Shown here: piece after piece, positions 1-6,863 of the stretch | How positions within the stretch are numbered: position 1 is the stretch's first letter | Layout of the letters: each line of letters opens with the position of its first letter | DNA from: Rhodobacter sp. | GTDB taxonomy: Bacteria > Pseudomonadota > Alphaproteobacteria > Rhodobacterales > Rhodobacteraceae | DNA: 52,285 nucleotides | Direction: 5' to 3' | Assembly (NCBI GenBank): GCA_016704435.1 | Contig: JADJAB010000020.1 | Span: forward strand, 1-52,285 | Translations under genes and position numbers: made by a program | The notes under the pieces: generated by a model | Told to the model about the DNA's origin: nothing | Databases searched by the model: none | Seen by the model: only the letters and a program-made list of their open reading frames with translations

Positions 1-1151
1 GATTGTTCTTCACCCTGTGGTGAACCTCGCGCAGCAAGACCTCGCGCTGGTGGACCATGTCTTCCAGCGCCGCCTCGTCATGCAGCACCGACTCGACCAG
101 CCGTTCGTAGGATTCGCCGACATGCCGCAATTCCAGCGGCGCGTCGCCCAGGTCCGGCGGTTCCACCGCGCGGTTGCCGCCGGCAAAGGCGATGATCGAG
201 CGGCGCAGCGACCGGATGTGCCGAAGCACCTGGAATTCCGCCGCCAGCCAGGCCACCAGAAGGCTGGCAAACCACATCGCCGCCGGAAAGGCCCAAAGCG
301 GCAGGTCGACGGCCATGAAGCCAGTCGCCGCCTCGGGCGGCCAAGAGGCCAGAACGAAAAGCTGCCCCTCGATCATCGGCACGACGGCAAAGGTGCGGCG
401 CTCTCCGCCCATGGTCTCGCCGGAGAAGGCGATGGCGCCGGACGAGGCGAAAATGGCCAATGGCCGGCCGCGCGGCAGGCGGTCCGGCGCGCTGTCCAGC
501 CCCAGCCGGGCGGACAGCAACTCTCCCGTCGCATCGAAGGTGATCAGGCTGAGCGGCGCGACATGGCCGTCCGTCTCGGTGCCGATCGGGTCGTTGTCGT
601 CAAGCATCCGGTGCGGGATCGAGACCGCGACGAAGCCCAGCGGCTGGCCTTCGGGGCCCAGCACCGGATGTGCCGCCAAAAGGATGGATTCGCCGCTGAT
701 CATCGGGTTCCGGTTCGTCCCGATCGACGGCTTGCGCGCCAGCAGCAGGTCTTGCGTGATCGGGCTGTCCGAGAAATCGCGGGTCTCGCCGGTCGAATTG
801 CACCGGCTGATGCCGTCGGCGCCGACATAGGCCACGAAACTGATCGTCGGATCACCGGCCCTGGTCCTGCCCATCAGCGCCGAACAGGCGTCTGGATCGT
901 CCGTCAGTGCGGGCACGGCCGCCGCCAGGGCAGCGACCATCCCGCGGGCGTTGTTGATCCGCTCGACCAGCGGGGTGGCCGCCATCAGCGTCTCGCCGAA
1001 CAGCGCCGCCTCGCTGCGCGCCTGCGCCTCGCTCTGCACCCTGCTGGCCTGCACATAGGCCAGGATCGCCAGCGGCAGCAACGCCAGGCCGACCGCTGCG
1101 ATCAGCCTGACGCCAAGGCGATGGGGCGGGGCCGACCCGGTGCAGCGGCAT
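1..1151 (-). CDS. sensor histidine kinase of the general stress response (HWE/HisKA_2 type), partial, one frameshift
   Basis: The gene runs off the left edge. Read on the minus strand it gives an N-terminal membrane helix (LIAAVGLALLPLAILAY), a periplasmic region of roughly 230 residues with two cysteines, a second helix (FPAAMWFASLLVAW), a linker and, in the last codons of the window, REVHHRVKNN. That is the phospho-accepting H box of HWE/HisKA_2 kinases; the ATPase domain lies outside. The likely start is ATG at 1151, one base after the ecfG stop (TGAGATG). Its frame breaks at 1121-1131, between two runs of four G; removing one base joins MPLHRVGPA to HRLGVRLIAAV, so I infer a sequencing indel. 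Such kinases next to ecfG/phyR phosphorylate PhyR, so a PhyK-like role is inferred from context. The signal sensed cannot be read from the sequence. Confidence 0.85.
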
Positions 1152-1152
1152 C

Positions 1153-1779
1153 TCAGGCGCCAGAGGGCCTGGCCTGGGCCGAAACCGCCAGGGCAATGGC
1201 ATCGGGGCGGGCGAAATCGTCGTCGCAGCCTGCGAGGCCCATAATCTCGCACAGCCGGGCGCGGGCGCGGTTGGTGCGGCTTTTCACCGTGCCCACGGCG
1301 ACGCCCATCATCTGCGCTGCCTCTTCGCAGGAATAGCCGTTGGCGCCGACCAGGATCAGCACCTCGCGGTGTTCGGGCGACAATTGGTCGAACGCGGCGC
1401 GGAAATCGTTGAAGGCAAGCCGCCCGTCATGCGCCGGGCGCACCGTCAGGGTGGCGGCGTGGATGCCGTCGGGGTCGGCCACCTCGCGCACGGCCTTGCG
1501 GCGCTGCGAATAGAACAGGTTGCGCAGGATGGTGAAAAGCCAGGCGCGCAGGTCGGTGCCGGGGGTGAATTTCTCGATGTTCGTCCAGGCCCGGACGATG
1601 GTGTCCTGCACCAGATCGTCTGCCGCGGCGCCATTGCGCGTCAGGCTGATGGCGAAGGCCCGCAACGACGGGATGTGATCGGCGATCTGGTCGCGCGGAT
1701 CGGGGTGCGAACCGGGCAAGGGTTCGGTATCGACGGCGGCCCCTGCCGGCACCGTGTCGCGGGGCGGGCTGGCCAGCAT
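1153..1779 (-). CDS. ecfG: ECF sigma factor EcfG (general stress response)
   Basis: About 208 residues. Region sigma-2 lies near residues 35-100 (LVQDTIVRAWTN; LRAWLFTILRNLFYSQRR) and sigma-4 near 130-185 (LSPEHREVLILV, SCEEAAQMMGV, VGTVKSRTNRAR). There is no C-terminal extension, as expected for the ECF15/EcfG family. It directs RNA polymerase to GGAAC/CGTT promoters and is held inactive by NepR until phosphorylated PhyR removes NepR. ATG at 1779 overlaps the nepR stop (TGATG), implying translational coupling; a GTG one codon upstream is possible. The kinase gene follows after one base, so nepR-ecfG-kinase form one operon. Family assignment is firm because nepR and phyR flank it. Confidence 0.95.
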   Translation of the reverse strand: MLASPPRDTVPAGAAVDTEPLPGSHPDPRDQIADHIPSLRAFAISLTRNGAAADDLVQDTIVRAWTNIEKFTPGTDLRAWLFTILRNLFYSQRRKAVREVADPDGIHAATLTVRPAHDGRLAFNDFRAAFDQLSPEHREVLILVGANGYSCEEAAQMMGVAVGTVKSRTNRARARLCEIMGLAGCDDDFARPDAIALAVSAQARPSGA

Positions 1780-1979
1780 CACGATTTCCCCCCCTTGCCG
1801 CTTTCCTTGGCCTTCAACGCCTCCAGCAGGGCGGCAAAGCGGTCGGGCACCGGTTCGTCCAGCGATTCGCGGTAGACCCGCCTGAGGTTCTCGTCGATCT
1901 CGCGCGACAGTGCCGACAGCGCTGCCGCCGCCGGCTTTGCCTTGGTGCGACCCGTCCCTTCGTCGTCATTCTTTGTCAT
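1779..1979 (-). CDS. nepR: anti-sigma factor NepR
   Basis: A 66-residue acidic/basic protein starting MTKNDDEGTGRTK. The conserved NepR core is LSREIDENLRRVYRES followed by EPVPDRFAALLEAL, the two helices that clamp EcfG and are bound by the sigma-like domain of PhyR. The length fits the family (about 60-70 residues). The chosen ATG is the first codon of the conserved protein; the open frame extends further upstream but would cross the promoter region. It is first gene of the nepR-ecfG-kinase operon, overlaps ecfG by TGATG, and is divergent from phyR, the standard alphaproteobacterial arrangement. A predicted EcfG promoter lies about 50 bases upstream, so the operon is probably autoregulated. 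Confidence 0.93.
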   Translation of the reverse strand: MTKNDDEGTGRTKAKPAAAALSALSREIDENLRRVYRESLDEPVPDRFAALLEALKAKESGKGGKS

Positions 1980-2020
1980 GGTGCCCGACACTTTTTTCTG
2001 TCCTGGAGTTATGTTTTCAT

Positions 2021-2046
2021 GGAACCCAACGCAGGACCAGCGCGTT
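2021..2046 (+). promoter_or_regulatory. predicted EcfG-dependent promoter of phyR
   Basis: GGAAC at 2021-2025, 17-base spacer, CGTT at 2043-2046: an exact match to the published alphaproteobacterial EcfG rule (GGAAC, 16-17 bases, CGTT). The phyR ATG is about 55 bases downstream. It overlaps the minus-strand promoter of nepR. No transcript evidence is available here. Confidence 0.8.
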
Positions 2047-2052
2047 GGTTCC
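2028..2052 (-). promoter_or_regulatory. predicted EcfG-dependent promoter of nepR-ecfG operon
   Basis: On the minus strand GGAAC occupies 2052-2048 and CGTT 2031-2028 with a 16-base spacer, again an exact consensus match. Both elements lie inside or next to the phyR promoter, so one 32-bp near-palindrome serves both directions. The nepR ATG is about 48 bases downstream. Confidence 0.78.
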
Positions 2053-2101
2053 CCGAAAAGCGCAAAAAAGAAGCGCATGGGATTGTGGTGGGAGTATCCG
2101 C

Positions 2102-2903
2102 ATGGACGACAACAGCCTGACCGCGGCGATCGGTGCAAACCTTCCGTATCTTCGGCGCTATGCGCGCGCGCTGACCGGCAGCCAGGACAGCGGCGACCGT
2201 TTCGCCGCCGCGACGCTGGAGGCGCTGCTCGAGGATCTTTCGGCAATGCAGGCCGATGATAACCCGAAGGTGGCGCTGTATCGCGCCTTCACCCTGTTGT
2301 GGACATCGGCCGGCGCCCCGGTGGGCGATCCCGACAGCCGGCTTTCGGCGCAGGCCCAGGCGCACATGGCCCGGCTGACGCCGCGCTCGCGCGAGGCGCT
2401 GCTTCTGCAGGTGGTCGAGGGATTCGAGACCGGGCAGATCGCCCGCATCCTGCAAGTGGAGGCCGGCGAAGTGGTCGACCTGATCGAGGCGGCGCTGGCC
2501 GAGATGGCGGCCTCGGTCGCGGGCCGGGTGATGGTGATCGAGGACGAGCCGATCATCGCGATGGACATCGTCGACATCGTGCTGTCGGTCGGCCATGCGG
2601 TGACCGGCATCGCGCGCACCCATGCCGAGGCGCTGCAACTGGCGAAAGCCGACCGGCCCGACATGGTCCCTGGCCGATATCCAGCTGGCCGACAATTCCT
2701 CGGGGATCGACGCGGTGAACGATATCCTGGCCTGTTCCCCGATACGCCGGTGATCTTCATCACCGCTTTCCCCGAACGGCTGCTGACCGGCGATCGCCCG
2801 GAACCGGCCTTTGTCATCACCAAGCCCTATTCCGAGGAACAGGTTCGTTCGGCCGTCAGTCAGGCGATGTTCTTTGCCTCGACCGAGGACGCTGGCCGCC
2901 TGA
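2102..2903 (+). CDS. phyR: stress response regulator PhyR (sigma-like domain plus receiver), three indels
   Basis: Anti-anti-sigma response regulator. Residues 1-135 form the EcfG-mimicking sigma-like domain (MDDNSLTAAIGANLPYLRRY; LTPRSREALLLQVVEGF); the receiver follows (VMVIEDEP acidic pair, LADIQLADN with the phospho-Asp, ITAFPERLL, TKPY lysine). Phosphorylation exposes the sigma-like domain, which captures NepR. The raw frame is broken three times: an extra C at 2668-2670, a missing C near 2729-2732 and an extra G at 2887-2888. Correcting them gives about 266 residues ending FFASTETLAA, the usual PhyR length. Uncorrected, the frame reads on through the next gene, which is implausible. I infer sequencing errors. 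It is divergent from nepR behind an EcfG promoter. Confidence 0.9.
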
Positions 2904-3009
2904 GTCTCCTCGGCCCGAAATGCCAACCCGACGGGCCGCAACAACGACTGGAAGCCGGGAGCGTCGCCCCCGGTTTCTTCATTTCTTTCATGACCTTGCG
3001 CGAATATCG

Positions 3010-3034
3010 GGAACCGCCTGTCGCGCCTTGCGTT
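3010..3034 (+). promoter_or_regulatory. predicted EcfG-dependent promoter upstream of an exported protein
   Basis: GGAAC at 3010-3014, a 16-base spacer and CGTT at 3031-3034, exact to the EcfG rule. The start codon of the exported protein gene is 50 bases downstream and nothing else lies between. Confidence 0.75.
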
Positions 3035-3083
3035 TCCTTGCCACAGCGCGCCCGACGCGGCGCACAGCAAAAGGAGACATCCG

Positions 3084-3638
3084 ATGATCCGCAAGACCCT
3101 TGCCGCCGGTGGCCTGGCCGCCCTTGTTGCCACCACCGCCCTTGCTGGTGTGGACGAGGTCGCCAAGGTCGATGTGACCACCGATCTGGCCGCGATCCAG
3201 AACGAAAAGGCCGCGGCCTATTGGGCCAACATCGAATCCGACCTGGAAGCCGCCATCTCGGTCCGCCTCGGTGACCGTCTGGTCGCCAACCCCGATGCCG
3301 GCACCCAGGTCGACGCAAGTGCGCAGGACAAGGCCGACGGCAACCTCTACGCGACCGAGGGCGCCGAAATCCTGGTCGATATCCGCGAGGTCGAGTTGGC
3401 CAGCACCTTCGAACGCGCGCTGAACATCGGCGACGCGGTGCTGGTCGGCCAGGTCAACGTCAACGACCAGAGCGACAATTCCAACTACGACGCCTATGAG
3501 CTGAGCATCTCGCTGGAAAGCGCCAGGGTCGTTCTGGCCGAGGGCGAAACGCTGATCCTGGCCACCGGCGACACCGCCGAGGCCTATCGCCGGCTGGTCG
3601 ATGCCTTTGCCGATGGCGTGGTCTCGCGGCTGAAGTAG
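3084..3638 (+). CDS. exported protein of unknown function, probable stress regulon member
   Basis: I do not recognise the family. The 184-residue protein starts with a clear signal peptide (MIRKTLAAGGLAALVATTALA, cleavage after ALA), so it is probably periplasmic. The mature part is acidic, has no cysteine, and alternates short helices and strands; a run of N/D residues (QVNVNDQSDNSNYD) precedes a beta-like stretch (AYELSISLESARVVLAEG). There is no lipobox and no membrane helix. AGGAG six bases before the ATG supports the start. It lies directly downstream of phyR behind its own predicted EcfG promoter and ends at a strong hairpin, so it seems a single-gene transcript induced with the general stress response. 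The function is unknown. Confidence 0.8.
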   Translation: MIRKTLAAGGLAALVATTALAGVDEVAKVDVTTDLAAIQNEKAAAYWANIESDLEAAISVRLGDRLVANPDAGTQVDASAQDKADGNLYATEGAEILVDIREVELASTFERALNIGDAVLVGQVNVNDQSDNSNYDAYELSISLESARVVLAEGETLILATGDTAEAYRRLVDAFADGVVSRLK

Positions 3639-3685
3639 GGCATAGCGGGCAAAGCGCCTTTGGCGCGATGCGCCGTCATGGGGGG

Positions 3686-3710
3686 GCGGGCCGTCACGGG
3701 CCCGCCTTTT
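3686..3710 (+). terminator. intrinsic terminator after the exported protein gene
   Basis: A GGCGGGCC-type arm, a short loop around GTCAC and a GGCCCGCC-type arm are followed by TTTT at 3707-3710. It stands 50 bases after the stop codon and overlaps the last codons of the convergent receiver-like gene. Confidence 0.7.
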
Positions 3711-4059
3711 CGCCTTGCATGCCGGCCAGCAGGACGGCGACGGCTTCGTCGGAAAACGGCCGCAGCAGGATGCGCACGCCCTCGGAAGCCGCGGCTTCGG
3801 CGGCGTCGCCCGTGAAGACCAGCGCCGCCCCCCGCGCGGCCAGCGCCTGACCCAGCGGTGTCGCCGCGATCCCGTCGGGCCCGCAATGCAGGATCGCCAC
3901 CGCGATCGTGCCATGCGGCGCCAGCGCTCTTACCGCCTCATCGGCACTGCCGGCGCGCAGGACGATCGCCTGCGGGTCGACTTCGGTGATCGCGCCGGCC
4001 AGATCCTCGGCCACCAGCGCTTGCGGCTCCATCACCAGATAGACCGGTCGTCCGACCAT
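3694..4059 (-). CDS. receiver-like protein lacking the phosphorylation residues
   Basis: About 121 residues with the pattern of a CheY-like receiver: VYLVMEPQALVAEDLAG (strand 1, helix 1), AVAILHCGPDG (strand 3), GAALVFTGD (strand 4), ILLRPFSDEAV (strand 5). Where active receivers have an acidic pair, a phospho-Asp and a Lys, this one shows ME, H and R, so it is probably not phosphorylated; this alignment was made by eye. ATG at 4059 was chosen because GGAGG stands six bases upstream. It is divergent from the Crp/Fnr gene and convergent with the exported protein. A protein-protein interaction role in the neighbouring stress circuit is possible but unsupported. Confidence 0.65.
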   Translation of the reverse strand: MVGRPVYLVMEPQALVAEDLAGAITEVDPQAIVLRAGSADEAVRALAPHGTIAVAILHCGPDGIAATPLGQALAARGAALVFTGDAAEAAASEGVRILLRPFSDEAVAVLLAGMQGEKAGP

Positions 4060-4142
4060 TTTGCCCTCCAACCCTGTGCGGCACATGGAACCGGATGCCG
4101 CAGCTGCGCATTAACCCATGATGTAATCTGGCGAGGCAGACC

Positions 4143-4877
4143 ATGCCAACGGGAACCGACTGCACATCTTGCCCTTTGCGACAGCTTGCGCTGTTCACCG
4201 CGATGTCGGCGGAAGAGCTGGCCTTCATGCGGCAGTTCAAGACCGGCGAGGTCAGCCTGAAAAAGGGCGCGACGATCCTGTCGCAGGGCGAAGGCTCGCC
4301 GGTGCTCTACACCGTCCTGTCCGGCCTGGGCACCAGGTCCGTCCTGCTGGAGGATGGCCGGCGCCAGGTCATAAATTTCGTCTTTCCCGGCGATTTCCTG
4401 GGCTTGCAGGCCGGGATCATGGGCGAGATGAAGCATACCGTCACCGCTGCGACGCCGATGGTCCTGTGCACCTTTGCCCGCAGCCGGGTGTGGGAGCTGT
4501 TCACCCGGCAGCCGGAACGCGCCTATGACCTGACCTGGATCGCCGCGATGGAAGAGCATTTCCTGGGCGAGACGGTCGTCACCCTCGGCCAGCGCGACGC
4601 GACCGAGCGGATGGCCTGGGCGCTGGTGCGGATCTGGCGGCGGCTGTCGGCGCTGGGTCTGTGCCGCGAAGACCGCGCGGTGCTGCCGTTCCGCCAGCAT
4701 GACCTTGCCGATGCGCTGGGGCTGTCGCTGGTGCATGCCAATCGGGTGCTTGGGGCGCTGCGCCGGGCCGGGCTGGCAGAGCTGGCGCGCGGCATCCTGC
4801 GGATGCGGAACCATGCCGCGCTGTCGGCCCTGGCGGGCCTGCCGGCCGAGGCCGAAGAGCGCCGCCCGATTCTTTGA
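4143..4877 (+). CDS. Crp/Fnr family transcriptional regulator
   Basis: 244 residues. A CTSCPLR cysteine pair at the N-terminus resembles part of the FNR cluster ligand set, but only one further candidate Cys (MVLCTF, about residue 104) is seen before the dimerisation helix, so a [4Fe-4S] sensor is doubtful. A cyclic-nucleotide-binding-type beta roll spans about residues 25-125 (ILSQGEGSPVLYTVLSG, FPGDFLGLQAG), then a long helix, then a Crp-type winged helix (FRQHDLADALGLSLVHANRVLGALRRAG, given here as motif 183-210). GAGGCAG precedes the ATG. It sits alone between the receiver-like gene and the EcfG-controlled membrane operon; the effector is unknown. Confidence 0.85.
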   Translation: MPTGTDCTSCPLRQLALFTAMSAEELAFMRQFKTGEVSLKKGATILSQGEGSPVLYTVLSGLGTRSVLLEDGRRQVINFVFPGDFLGLQAGIMGEMKHTVTAATPMVLCTFARSRVWELFTRQPERAYDLTWIAAMEEHFLGETVVTLGQRDATERMAWALVRIWRRLSALGLCREDRAVLPFRQHDLADALGLSLVHANRVLGALRRAGLAELARGILRMRNHAALSALAGLPAEAEERRPIL

Positions 4878-4896
4878 AGCCTCGCCCGACGCAGGC

Positions 4897-4921
4897 GGAA
4901 CCGGACCGCCCCTTCCGCGTT
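4897..4921 (+). promoter_or_regulatory. predicted EcfG-dependent promoter of the DUF883/holin/DUF3618-like operon
   Basis: GGAAC at 4897-4901, a 16-base spacer, CGTT at 4918-4921; exact to the EcfG rule. It lies in the 160-base gap before the first gene of the operon (ATG at 5038), leaving a leader of about 110 bases. Confidence 0.7.
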
Positions 4922-5037
4922 GTCCCTGCATCAGCGCTTCCGCCCGAACAGGCCGATGCGTCCCGTATCACCCCGCCGGACCAAGGCCGGGGCGCCGTCG
5001 CGGCGCCCGTTGGCCCCGGCTTGCCAAGGAGCTTCCG

Positions 5038-5568
5038 ATGACTGCCCAGACCAGCACCAGGCGCAAGGCCCAACCCGACTCCGTCAAGGCGGTGAAAGCC
5101 AATCGCCAGACCGGCCCTGACAGCCAAGCCGAAAGCGGCATCGGCGGCAGGGTGACAACGCTGGGCGCTACCGTCAGCGATGTGGCGGCCAGCGCGGCCG
5201 AAGAGGTCAAGGACCGCGCCATCGCCGGCGCGGAGAGCCTGCGCCAGGCCGCCGGGGACCGTGCCGCCAGCGCCCGCGACGCCACCGCCGAGGCGGGCGA
5301 GCGGTTGTCGGGCAGCCTGCGCAAGGCCGCCGGGTCGAACCCTGACGGCAGCCTGGCCGCGCGGGCGCTGACGCTGGCCGCCGATGGCTTTGCTGCCGCC
5401 GCCGAGCGGGTCGACGGGGCCACCCTGTCTTCTGTCGTGGCCGATGCCCGCGCGCTGGCGCGGCGACACCCGGCCGCCACCGCCACGCTGGCCGCCGCCG
5501 CCGGCTTTGCCCTTGTCCGCCTGCTGAAGGCCGCGCCCGAAGAGGTGGACGCGGACACCACCGCGTGA
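5038..5568 (+). CDS. DUF883/YqjD-like membrane-anchored protein
   Basis: 176 residues, Ala-rich and highly helical, with an amphipathic coiled middle (VSDVAASAAEEVKDRAIAGA, DRAASARDATAEAGERL) and a single C-terminal helix after an ARRHP motif (TATLAAAAGFALVRLL). This is the layout of the ElaB/YqjD (DUF883) family, inner-membrane tail-anchored proteins that bind ribosomes in E. coli under RpoS control; the match is by architecture and gene order, not by strong sequence identity. ATG at 5038 follows AAGGAG. The stop overlaps the next gene by GTGA. The predicted EcfG promoter upstream makes it a stress-regulon candidate. Confidence 0.65.
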   Translation: MTAQTSTRRKAQPDSVKAVKANRQTGPDSQAESGIGGRVTTLGATVSDVAASAAEEVKDRAIAGAESLRQAAGDRAASARDATAEAGERLSGSLRKAAGSNPDGSLAARALTLAADGFAAAAERVDGATLSSVVADARALARRHPAATATLAAAAGFALVRLLKAAPEEVDADTTA

Positions 5569-5969
5569 CCGCCGCAACCGACGAGACCTCGCTGACGGGT
5601 CTGCTGTCGAATGCGGTCGCGGCAGCCCGGCGGCTGGCCGGGTCCGAAGCGGAGCTGGCCGCCGCGGAACTGGCGCTGGCGCGGCGGCGGGCGGCGCAGG
5701 GACTGGCGCTTGCCATCGGCGCGCTGATCCTCGGGCTGGCCGCCGTGGCGCTGGGGCTTGCGGCCCTTGTGCTGGGCCTGGTCGCGCTGGGCCTGCCACC
5801 CTGGCTGGCAGCGGCACTGCCCTGCGCCGTGCTGGCGCTGGGCGCGGCACTGATGGCCGGGGCCGCGCGCCGCTGCCTGTCTTTCGCCGGGCTGTTGCCG
5901 GGTCGCCTGATCGACCGCCTGCGCAGCCTTTCCGAAGTTCTCGATGAACGGAGCCCTCGCGATGCTTGA
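5565..5969 (+). CDS. phage-holin-III/YqjE-like membrane protein
   Basis: 134 residues with GTG start overlapping the preceding stop (GTGA). An amphipathic N-terminal helix (SEAELAAAELALARRRAA) precedes two long hydrophobic helices (ALILGLAAVALGLAALVLG and LPCAVLALGAALMAGAA), the pattern of the Phage_holin_3_6/YqjE family. In enterobacteria yqjE sits between yqjD and yqjK, as here. There is no sign of a lysis cassette, so a holin role in lysis is unlikely; it is probably a stress-associated membrane protein. Confidence 0.7.
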   Translation: MTAATDETSLTGLLSNAVAAARRLAGSEAELAAAELALARRRAAQGLALAIGALILGLAAVALGLAALVLGLVALGLPPWLAAALPCAVLALGAALMAGAARRCLSFAGLLPGRLIDRLRSLSEVLDERSPRDA

Positions 5970-6783
5970 CCTCGTCACGAAGTCTGAACAGGCGCGTCAG
6001 CGCAGCGATGCGGATCGCGCCGCGCTGGCGCTGGTGCTGGCCGATCTGCGCCAGCGCCTTGCCAAAGCGCATTCGCTGTCACTGGACGGCGCCGCCGGGC
6101 TGGCCCGTCAGGCTGGCGAAGGCGCACTTGCGCTGTGCCGTCGCCACCCCGCCGCCGTCGGCCTGACGCTGGCGGGTCTGGGCTGGCTGGCGCTTTCAAG
6201 CCAGCGCGCCGGGCGTGCCGCCTGCGCCAAGCCGGTCCTTGCCGGAACGAAGTTCGAGGCGATGAGCCGCTGGGCCGATGACGGCGGCCCGGTTGCGCCG
6301 GCGCCCGAAGCGGACCCCGAGCCGGAGACGGAAGACGACTGGCTGGCCGAGGCTGAAGGCCTGCGCCGCCGCCTGGCCTCGCAGCTTTCACTGCTGGACC
6401 GCGCCGCGCGCAATGCCCTGGCCCCGGCGGCCGAGATCGCGCGCCACCGGACCGCCCTGGCCGCCGACCATGCCGCCGATCTGTCGGCCGCCTTCCGCAG
6501 CGGGCTGACGGGCCTGTCCGTCGCCGCGCAGGACCGCATCGCCGCCGCGCGTGAAGCCGCCTTCCGCGCCGGTGAAACCGCCGCCGAGGGCAGCGCAAGG
6601 CTGGCCCGCCGGCACCCGCTGACGCTGCTGGCCGCCGCCTGGTCGGCGGGTGCCGCCCTGGCCGCTGCGCTGCCCGGGACCGCTGTCGAGCGGCGCAACC
6701 TGTCGCCCCTGCGCCAGCACCTGCTGGACGAGGCCCATCGCCTCCTGGCCGAGGAACGCGCCCGCGCCCGCCGCAGCGGCTAA
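5962..6783 (+). CDS. DUF3618-like / YqjK-position membrane protein
   Basis: About 273 residues from ATG 5962 (8-base overlap with the previous gene); an alternative ATG at 5944 would overlap by 26 bases. It has two hydrophobic segments, each introduced by an RRHP motif (CRRHPAAVGLTLAGLGWLAL near residue 50; ARRHPLTLLAAAWSAGAALA near 215), separated by an acidic Pro/Glu-rich linker and long Ala/Arg helices. The first segment resembles the membrane anchor of DUF3618 proteins. The same RRHP-helix unit occurs in the first gene of the operon, suggesting related anchors. Function unknown; operon context suggests an envelope role under stress. Confidence 0.65.
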   Translation: MLDLVTKSEQARQRSDADRAALALVLADLRQRLAKAHSLSLDGAAGLARQAGEGALALCRRHPAAVGLTLAGLGWLALSSQRAGRAACAKPVLAGTKFEAMSRWADDGGPVAPAPEADPEPETEDDWLAEAEGLRRRLASQLSLLDRAARNALAPAAEIARHRTALAADHAADLSAAFRSGLTGLSVAAQDRIAAAREAAFRAGETAAEGSARLARRHPLTLLAAAWSAGAALAAALPGTAVERRNLSPLRQHLLDEAHRLLAEERARARRSG

Positions 6784-6863
6784 CTGCCCGCGCGCCCCTT
6801 GCCGCCCGCACCCGCAGCGCCTAACCATTGGGCAAAGGGCGGGGGCAAGAGGGCAGGGCGCGC

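Noticed and set aside
17..1336. Long plus-strand open frame of 439 codons
   Set aside because: Arg/Gln-rich translation, no domain; it is the antisense of the kinase and ecfG genes, whose motifs are clear.
4087..4116. GGAAC before the Crp/Fnr gene as a further EcfG promoter
   Set aside because: The -10 position reads CATT instead of CGTT, so it fails the rule that the other four sites meet exactly.
5565..5969. Prophage lysis cassette because of a holin-family protein
   Set aside because: No endolysin, spanin or other phage gene; the gene order matches the yqjDEK-type stress operon.
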